Shown here piece by piece: positions 59,039 to 64,000 of a stretch of DNA of 64,000 bases. Made by a program: the position numbers and the translations under genes. The stretch comes from an uncultured Stenotrophomonas sp. (GTDB lineage: Bacteria; Pseudomonadota; Gammaproteobacteria; Xanthomonadales; Xanthomonadaceae), in assembly GCA_913775725.1 (NCBI GenBank), contig CAJYNG010000009.1, positions 62,001-126,000 on the forward strand, written 5' to 3'. A model generated the notes under the pieces. The model was not told the DNA's origin and made no database searches. It saw nothing but the letters and a program-made list of their open reading frames with translations. Position 1 is the stretch's first letter. Each line of letters begins with the position of its first letter.

Positions 59039-60090
59039 TCCGCCTGTTTGCCACGGCCGTTGCCTTGCTGCTGGCCTTGCCGGTGCTGGCCGCGCCCGGC
59101 GATGTGCGCCGTTTTCCCGCACAGGGAGCGGTCACCGCGCAGCTGCGCATCCACGGCACCACCGACATCGAAGTGTTCGCGGTGGTCATCGCCGACTACC
59201 AGCGCCTGCATCCGGGCACTGAAGTGGTGTACGAGGACATCATCACCCAGGACCTGTACGCGCGTTACCTGCACGACCGCGGCGGACCGGCATCGCCGGA
59301 CCTGCTGATCTCCAGCGGCATGGATCTGCAGACCAAGCTGGTCAACGATGGTCACGCGCTGCCACACCGTTCGGCGCAGACCGCCGCGCTGCCGGCCTGG
59401 GCACAGTGGCGCAACGAGGCGTTCGGCATCAGCTACGAGCCGGTGGTGATGGTCTACAACACCCGCGTGTTGTCGGCGGCGAAGGTGCCGCACACGCGTC
59501 GGCAGTTGCTGGACCGGTTGCGCGCTGAAGGTGCACCCCTGCGCGGCAGGGTCGGCACCTATGACATCGAGCGCAGCAGCGTCGGCTACCTGCTGGCGAC
59601 CCAGGATGCGCAGCGTGGCAGCATCGCCGGCGCGTTGCTGGGCGCGCTGGGCGACAACGACGTGGTGCGCGAGGAGCGCACCGGCGTACTGCTGGACAAG
59701 GTGGCCAGCGGCCAGCTGTCGCTGGTCTACAACGTGCTCGGCTCCTATGCGCAGGCACGTGTCGATGCCGGCGCGCCGCTGGCCATCGTCGAGCCCGAGG
59801 ACTACACGCTGGTGGTGCTGCGCACCGCGGTGATCCCGCGCACCGGCCCACACCCGGAAGAAGCCCGGCGCTTCCTCGATTACCTGCTGTCGCCGCGAGG
59901 CCAGCAGGTGCTGTCGCGCGAGGCGCGGCTGATGCCGATCGTGACCGGCAACGCACGTGGCGACGATGCGCCCGGTCGCAGCCGTCGCCCGATCCAGCTG
60001 GGTCCGGGCCTGCTGGTGTACCTGGATGCGCTCAAGCGCCGCCAGTTCCTTGATGCCTGGCGCAGCAGCGTGGAACCGGCGGGGCGCTGA
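59035..60090 (+). CDS. Periplasmic substrate-binding protein in the kinase operon
   Basis: 351 residues with a signal peptide ending at LAAPG and a periplasmic binding protein fold of the iron/phosphonate/organic-acid ABC type (LRIHGTTDIEVFAVVIADYQRLHPGTEVVYEDI). ATG overlaps the tctE stop (ATGA), so it is translationally coupled to the kinase. No ABC permease or ATPase genes are adjacent, which suggests an accessory sensing role for the kinase rather than transport, as in PgtC-like systems. Confidence 0.87.
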   Translation: MIRLFATAVALLLALPVLAAPGDVRRFPAQGAVTAQLRIHGTTDIEVFAVVIADYQRLHPGTEVVYEDIITQDLYARYLHDRGGPASPDLLISSGMDLQTKLVNDGHALPHRSAQTAALPAWAQWRNEAFGISYEPVVMVYNTRVLSAAKVPHTRRQLLDRLRAEGAPLRGRVGTYDIERSSVGYLLATQDAQRGSIAGALLGALGDNDVVREERTGVLLDKVASGQLSLVYNVLGSYAQARVDAGAPLAIVEPEDYTLVVLRTAVIPRTGPHPEEARRFLDYLLSPRGQQVLSREARLMPIVTGNARGDDAPGRSRRPIQLGPGLLVYLDALKRRQFLDAWRSSVEPAGR

Positions 60091-60118
60091 GGCTCCGGCC
60101 TGCCCGTACAATGGCGGC

Positions 60119-60769
60119 ATGAGCGAATACACCATCCTGATCGCCGATGACCACCCGCTGCTGCGTTCGGCGGTGGTGCAGTCATTGCGGCAGAGCCTGC
60201 CGCTGGCGCAGGTGCGCGAGGTCGCCAGCGCCGAGGCATTGGCCGAAGCACTCGACGCGCACCCGGACGTGGACCTGGTGCTGCTCGACCTGACCATGCC
60301 CGGTGCACACGGTTTCTCCGCGCTGCTGCACGTGCGCGGCTCGCATCCGGACATCCCTGTAGTGATCCTCTCGTCCAACGACCACCCCCGTGTGATCCGC
60401 CGCGCCCAGCAGTTCGGTGCCGCCGGTTTCATCCCGAAGTCGGCCCCGGCCGAGACCATCGGCGAGGCGGTGCAGGCGGTGCTCGATGGCGGCCTGTGGT
60501 TCCCGGCGATGGCGGCAGAGCGTTCGGAAGCCGACGCATTGCTGGCGAGCCGCCTGGCGCAGCTGACCCCGCAGCAGTTCCGGGTGCTGTTGTGCCTGGC
60601 CGATGGCCTGCTCAACAAGCAGATCGCCTATACGTTGGGATTGGCCGAGAACACGGTGAAGGTGCATGTCACCGCCATCCTGAAAAAACTCGAGTGCCAT
60701 AGCCGAACGCAGGCAGCGGTACTGGTGAAGGCGCTGGAGCCTGAGGGCGACGCCGGCATCGGGTTGTAG
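60119..60769 (+). CDS. NarL/LuxR-family response regulator
   Basis: 216 residues. Receiver with D-D-D-K set (ADDHPLLRSA; LVLLDLTMPGAHG phospho-acceptor; KSAPAETIGE) and a LuxR HTH (LTPQQFRVLLCLADGLLNKQIAYTLGLAENTVKVHVTAILKKL). ATG at 60119 follows a tctCDE-like gene by 28 bp and might be cotranscribed. The convergent hybrid kinase 574 bp away is a probable partner. Its 3' end abuts the outermost inverted repeat of a composite palindrome. Confidence 0.9.
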   Translation: MSEYTILIADDHPLLRSAVVQSLRQSLPLAQVREVASAEALAEALDAHPDVDLVLLDLTMPGAHGFSALLHVRGSHPDIPVVILSSNDHPRVIRRAQQFGAAGFIPKSAPAETIGEAVQAVLDGGLWFPAMAAERSEADALLASRLAQLTPQQFRVLLCLADGLLNKQIAYTLGLAENTVKVHVTAILKKLECHSRTQAAVLVKALEPEGDAGIGL

Positions 60770-60770
60770 T

Positions 60771-61343
60771 TTCCAGCCAACGGCACAGCCCCTCGTGGGT
60801 GGAGGGTTGGGTGGGTCGTTGAAAGCAAAAGCTGCGAGTGGGCCGGTCGGGTTGGGTGCGCGGGGGACGCCGTGAATCCGTCCCTGGAGGCTTGGCCGCC
60901 GCATCCATGCGGCGGACACCCCCGGGCACCCAACCCGACCGGCCTCTGACAGATTTCAGTGGTCTGCCACCCACGGAGAAGAAAAAGAAGATCAAAAGCA
61001 AAGGCAGCCTGGCAGGCCGCTTTTTGTAGAGCCGAGCCCACGCTCGGCTGCTTTCCGGTGGGGCCGCGAAGCCGAGCATGGGCTCGGCTCTACAGGAGCA
61101 AGCGCAGCGCGCGACCCGCTTCTGATCTTCTTTTTCTTCTCCGTGGGTGGACGAACCCGGAACCTGTCAGCGGCCGGGTGGATGGGTAGTGCGGGGTGTC
61201 CGCGGCATGGATGCCGCGGCCAAGCCCCCAGGGATGGGTTTACGGCGTCCCCGCACTACCCATCCGCCCGGCCAGCCCCCAGTAATCCAGCATTCCGCGA
61301 TCCGCCCAAATCCACCCACGAGGGGCTGCGCCGTTGGCTGGAA
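60771..61343. repeat. Composite nested palindrome between two convergent genes, loci B and C
   Basis: The 574 bp gap holds no gene. Layers from outside in: IR1 (60771-60803 and 61311-61343, 32 of 33 match) starting TTCCAGCCAACGGC; unit B (arms 60841-60866 and 60919-60944, 25 of 26, 52-nt loop); unit C (arms 61172-61196 and 61249-61273, one wobble, 52-nt loop, opposite orientation); IR2 (60967-60994 and 61123-61150, perfect 28 bp); and a central SMAG pair (61026-61093). IR1 abuts the hybrid-kinase stop codon. Stem sequences of B and C are unlike each other and those at the other loci. Confidence 0.88.
61026..61093. repeat. SMAG-type palindrome pair in the centre of the composite palindrome
   Basis: GTAG at 61026 with stem GAGCCGAGC/GCTCGGCTG, and the inverse ending CTAC at 61090-61093. 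It is the head-to-head pair form. It occupies the very centre of the composite palindrome. Confidence 0.82.
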
Positions 61344-63986
61344 TCACCCGCGATGCCGGATCAACAACTGACTCATCAGCGCCCGCAGCGCCGGCGGCTT
61401 CACCGGCTTGGCCATCATTCCCCAGCCACGCTCGGCAGCCATCTCGCGCAACCCCGCATCGCGCTCGGCGGTGGCCAGCACCACCGGAGGGCGAGCCTGC
61501 CACAGTTCCGCCAGCGTCTCGTACAGCACCGGTCCATGGTGATCGCCCATGCGCACATCCAGCAGCACCAGCTCCGGTACCGCGCCTGTTGTTGCCAGCT
61601 GCAGCGCCGCCTGTGGGCCATCGGCCAACGCCACCTCGCAGCCCCAGCGCTCCAGCAGCGCGCGGCTGGCCGCGCACACGTGCGGATCGTCGTCGATCAC
61701 CCATACCCGGCGCCCGCGCAGGGGATTGTCTGCGGCCGGTTCCTGCACCAGTACCGGCGCGGGTGCCGTGGCGGGAATCGCGCTGGCTTCACCGAACGGC
61801 ACCCCCACGGCGAACACGCTGCCCTGGCCCAGCTGCGAGCGCAGCCTGATCGGATGCCCGAGCAGACGACCGATGCGATCGACGATGGCCAGGCCAAGGC
61901 CAGCGCCGCGTTGCTGGCCGTCGTGAAGGCGGCGGAACTCCTCGAAGATCTCGCCCTGCAATGCGTCCGGAATACCGGGGCCTTGGTCGTGCACTTCGAT
62001 CCACAGCATGCCTTCGCGGCGACGGCAGCCGAGCAGCACGCGACCGCGTTCGCTGTAGCGCAGCGCGTTGGACAGGAAGTTCTGCAGGATGCGGCGCAGC
62101 AGTGCTTCGTCGCTGACCACCACCGCATCGGTATCTACCCAGTCGACCGCCAACCCGCGCGACTGTGCGGCGATGCCGAATTCGCGCGCCAGCGTCTGCA
62201 GCAAAGGTCCGAGCCGGAATGCCTGCACACGGGTCGGCAAGCTGCCCGATTCCAGGCGCGCGATATCCAGCAGGCTGTTGAGAATCGCATCCTGCGCCGC
62301 CAAGGCTGCATCGATATGGTCGCTGGTCTGCTGCTGTGCCGGGTCGCTCAGCTTGCCGCGCAGCACCGAGACGAACATGCGTGCGGCATTCAGCGGCTGC
62401 AGCAGGTCGTGCACGGCCGAAGCGACGAATCGGGTCTTGTAGCGGTTGGCCTGCTCGGCTTCGCGGCGTGCTTCGTCCAGGTCGTGGGTGCGTTCGGCAA
62501 TGCGGTGCTCCAGCGCATCGGCCAGCGAGCGCAGTTCGCGCGCGGCGTTCTTGTAGCTGGTGATGTCGGCGTAGCTGGTGACGAAGCCACCATCGGGCAG
62601 GGGATTGCCGCGGATTTCCAGCACCGTACCGTCGTCCTTCTCGCTCTCGCGCATGTGCGGGCGGCCGCTGCGCAGGTGGTTCAGGCGGCGCTCGATGGCC
62701 TCGTCCACCGGGCCGGGACCCAGCAGGCCACGGCGTGCGTTGAAGCGGAACAGTTCCTCGATCGGCCGGCCCACGCGCACCAGGTCCAGCGGAAATCGGA
62801 ACAGCTCCAGGTAGCGCGAATTCCACGCGACCAGACGCAGTTCGCGGTCGATCACCACCACGCCCTGCGGCAGGTGTTCGAGGCTGCGGCTGAGTCCGCT
62901 GTCGGCGTCGGTGGCCGCCTGCAGCAGTCCATCCTGCGCGGTGCGCAGTTCCTGTGCGTGCTGCTTGAGCAGGGTTTCCAGTTCGCGGCGGCTGCGCAGG
63001 CGGTGCTTGGCCAGGCGTCGGCGCTGCTGCACGAACAGCACCAGGAAGCCCAGCGCCAGCCACGCGGCACCGCCGGTGAGGGCGGCTGCGCGACCGGCGG
63101 CGGTGGCGGCACTGGCGTCGTGCAGCAGATGCAGGTTCCAGCCTTCGGCGGGCAAGGGCAGGCTCTGCCACAGCATCGGCTGCGGCAGTGCCGGATCCAG
63201 CAGGCGCACCATGCGGCCACCATCGGCCAGCACGTCTTCGGTACGCGCGCGCAATGGCTGCAACGCGCGGTCGGCGTATTGGCGGGCATCGAGCATTTCG
63301 CGGCGCTCATCGGCGCCCAGCGCGCGCAGCAGGCGGTAGCGCCAGCTGTCACGGTTGGCCAGGAACACCACGTCGTGGTCGTCGCTGGCCAGCACCACAT
63401 CGGGGCTGCTCAACCATTCCTGTTCCAGCGCCGACAGCTCGACCTTGATCACCACCACGCCGAGCCGCTTGCCGTCTTCCTCGATGGCCTGCGACAGGTA
63501 GTAGCCGGGCACGCCGGTGGTCATGCCGATGCCGTAGAAGCGGCCGCGGCCCTGCGCCAGTGCCTGGCGGTAGTAGGGGCGGTAGCTGTAGTTCTCGCCG
63601 ACATTGGTGGTCGGCTGGTCCCAGTTGCTGGCCGCCACCGCCACACCATCGTGGCCGACCAGGGTCAGGGTCGAGGCACGGGTGACTTCATTGGCGCGTT
63701 GCAGCTTGAGGTTCAGCCGCTGCTGTTCGGCAGGCGAGGGCGGCACACGCAGGGCGTGCAGTAGATCCGGATCCAGCGCCAGTACCTGCGGCAACGTGCC
63801 GAAGCGGTCGATGCGCTGCTGCAGGCCCTGTCCATACAACTGCAGCTGGCGTTGTACCTGGCTGCTTTCCTCGCCCAGAGCACGCCGCCAGGCGTAGTGG
63901 CCGGCGGCGACCGCACACATCACGGTGCCACCGACCATCACCAGGATGGTCAGCAACAGCATCCGGTGGCGGCTGAGCCAGTACAT
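61344..63986 (-). CDS. CACHE-PAS hybrid sensor histidine kinase
   Basis: 880 residues. N-terminal helix (about 10-30), a periplasmic dCACHE sensor (about 40-290, SYRPYYRQALAQGRGRFYGIGM is typical for C4-dicarboxylate-like ligands), a second helix near 300, a coiled coil, a PAS domain (about 380-480), HisKA with VHDLLQPLNAAR (the NahK/ErcS-type H-box), HATPase (NFLSNALRYS, DQGPGIP, GAGLGLAIVDR) and a C-terminal receiver (VIDDDPHVCAA; LVLLDVRMG). A partner phosphotransfer or regulator is needed; the convergent LuxR-type regulator is the candidate. Complete, ATG at 63986. Confidence 0.92.
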   Translation of the reverse strand: MYWLSRHRMLLLTILVMVGGTVMCAVAAGHYAWRRALGEESSQVQRQLQLYGQGLQQRIDRFGTLPQVLALDPDLLHALRVPPSPAEQQRLNLKLQRANEVTRASTLTLVGHDGVAVAASNWDQPTTNVGENYSYRPYYRQALAQGRGRFYGIGMTTGVPGYYLSQAIEEDGKRLGVVVIKVELSALEQEWLSSPDVVLASDDHDVVFLANRDSWRYRLLRALGADERREMLDARQYADRALQPLRARTEDVLADGGRMVRLLDPALPQPMLWQSLPLPAEGWNLHLLHDASAATAAGRAAALTGGAAWLALGFLVLFVQQRRRLAKHRLRSRRELETLLKQHAQELRTAQDGLLQAATDADSGLSRSLEHLPQGVVVIDRELRLVAWNSRYLELFRFPLDLVRVGRPIEELFRFNARRGLLGPGPVDEAIERRLNHLRSGRPHMRESEKDDGTVLEIRGNPLPDGGFVTSYADITSYKNAARELRSLADALEHRIAERTHDLDEARREAEQANRYKTRFVASAVHDLLQPLNAARMFVSVLRGKLSDPAQQQTSDHIDAALAAQDAILNSLLDIARLESGSLPTRVQAFRLGPLLQTLAREFGIAAQSRGLAVDWVDTDAVVVSDEALLRRILQNFLSNALRYSERGRVLLGCRRREGMLWIEVHDQGPGIPDALQGEIFEEFRRLHDGQQRGAGLGLAIVDRIGRLLGHPIRLRSQLGQGSVFAVGVPFGEASAIPATAPAPVLVQEPAADNPLRGRRVWVIDDDPHVCAASRALLERWGCEVALADGPQAALQLATTGAVPELVLLDVRMGDHHGPVLYETLAELWQARPPVVLATAERDAGLREMAAERGWGMMAKPVKPPALRALMSQLLIRHRG

Positions 63987-64000
63987 GGCGGCAGTCTACG

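Overview
The window is high-GC proteobacterial chromosome, most likely Stenotrophomonas (S. maltophilia complex, Xanthomonadaceae). The basis is gene content and order plus the many short GTAG-headed palindromes of the SMAG type described for S. maltophilia. There is no phage, plasmid, rRNA, tRNA or CRISPR signal. Genes are densely packed on both strands in short operons. Most spaces at gene ends hold palindromic repeats.

Layout. 1-2.3 kb: 5' part of a siderophore receptor and an M23 endopeptidase. 2.3-8 kb: Lrp regulator with a divergent RhtA-like exporter, then a minus-strand run of diheme cytochrome c4, two DsbA-like lipoproteins and an endo/exonuclease, with EngB divergent. 8-14.5 kb: MBL hydrolase, AraC regulator, VIT transporter, glutamate-cysteine ligase, GrpB and NnrS. 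14.5-22 kb: three regulator/target pairs (LysR-alcohol dehydrogenase, TetR-PhlG-like hydrolase, LysR-Old Yellow Enzyme) and a tandem pair of unknown membrane-anchored paralogs. 22-24.4 kb: complete glutathione-dependent formaldehyde detoxification operon (frmR, frmA, S-formylglutathione hydrolase). 24.5-28 kb: diguanylate cyclase, Usp operon and LysR. 28-32.2 kb: tripartite MFS drug-efflux operon. 32.3-37.2 kb: DegV, HCCA-isomerase-like protein and two coupled amidohydrolases, one without its metal motif. 37.2-44.3 kb: autotransporter subtilase behind a G13 tract, AMP nucleosidase, DUF924, a glutaredoxin/A-type/rhodanese fusion and a polysaccharide deacetylase. 44.4-50.2 kb: alaA-lipase-methyltransferase operon, rsgA and a QEGLA protein. 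50.2-64 kb: TonB receptor, citrate uptake cluster (OprP-like porin, CitMHS transporter, acetoacetyl-CoA reductase) with divergent TctD/TctE-like regulators plus a binding protein, and a LuxR-type regulator facing a CACHE-PAS hybrid kinase.

The most unusual content is non-coding. Long nested palindromes occur at three places (9144-9491, 49836-50180, 60771-61343). Each unit has a loop of about 52 nt with a conserved core, closed by a 23-28 bp stem (56 nt in the first locus) whose sequence differs in every copy while staying self-complementary. An inner hairpin covaries in the same way around an invariant TCCA. This pattern means structure is kept while sequence is free to change. At 60771-61343 four layers of inverted repeat fill the space between the stop codons of two convergent signalling genes. 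A second family, with stem GGACGGAGGGGATTAAGTCG, occurs three times as bidirectional terminator-like hairpins. SMAG palindromes occur in at least eight places, some supplying gene stop codons and one lying inside a signal-peptide coding region.
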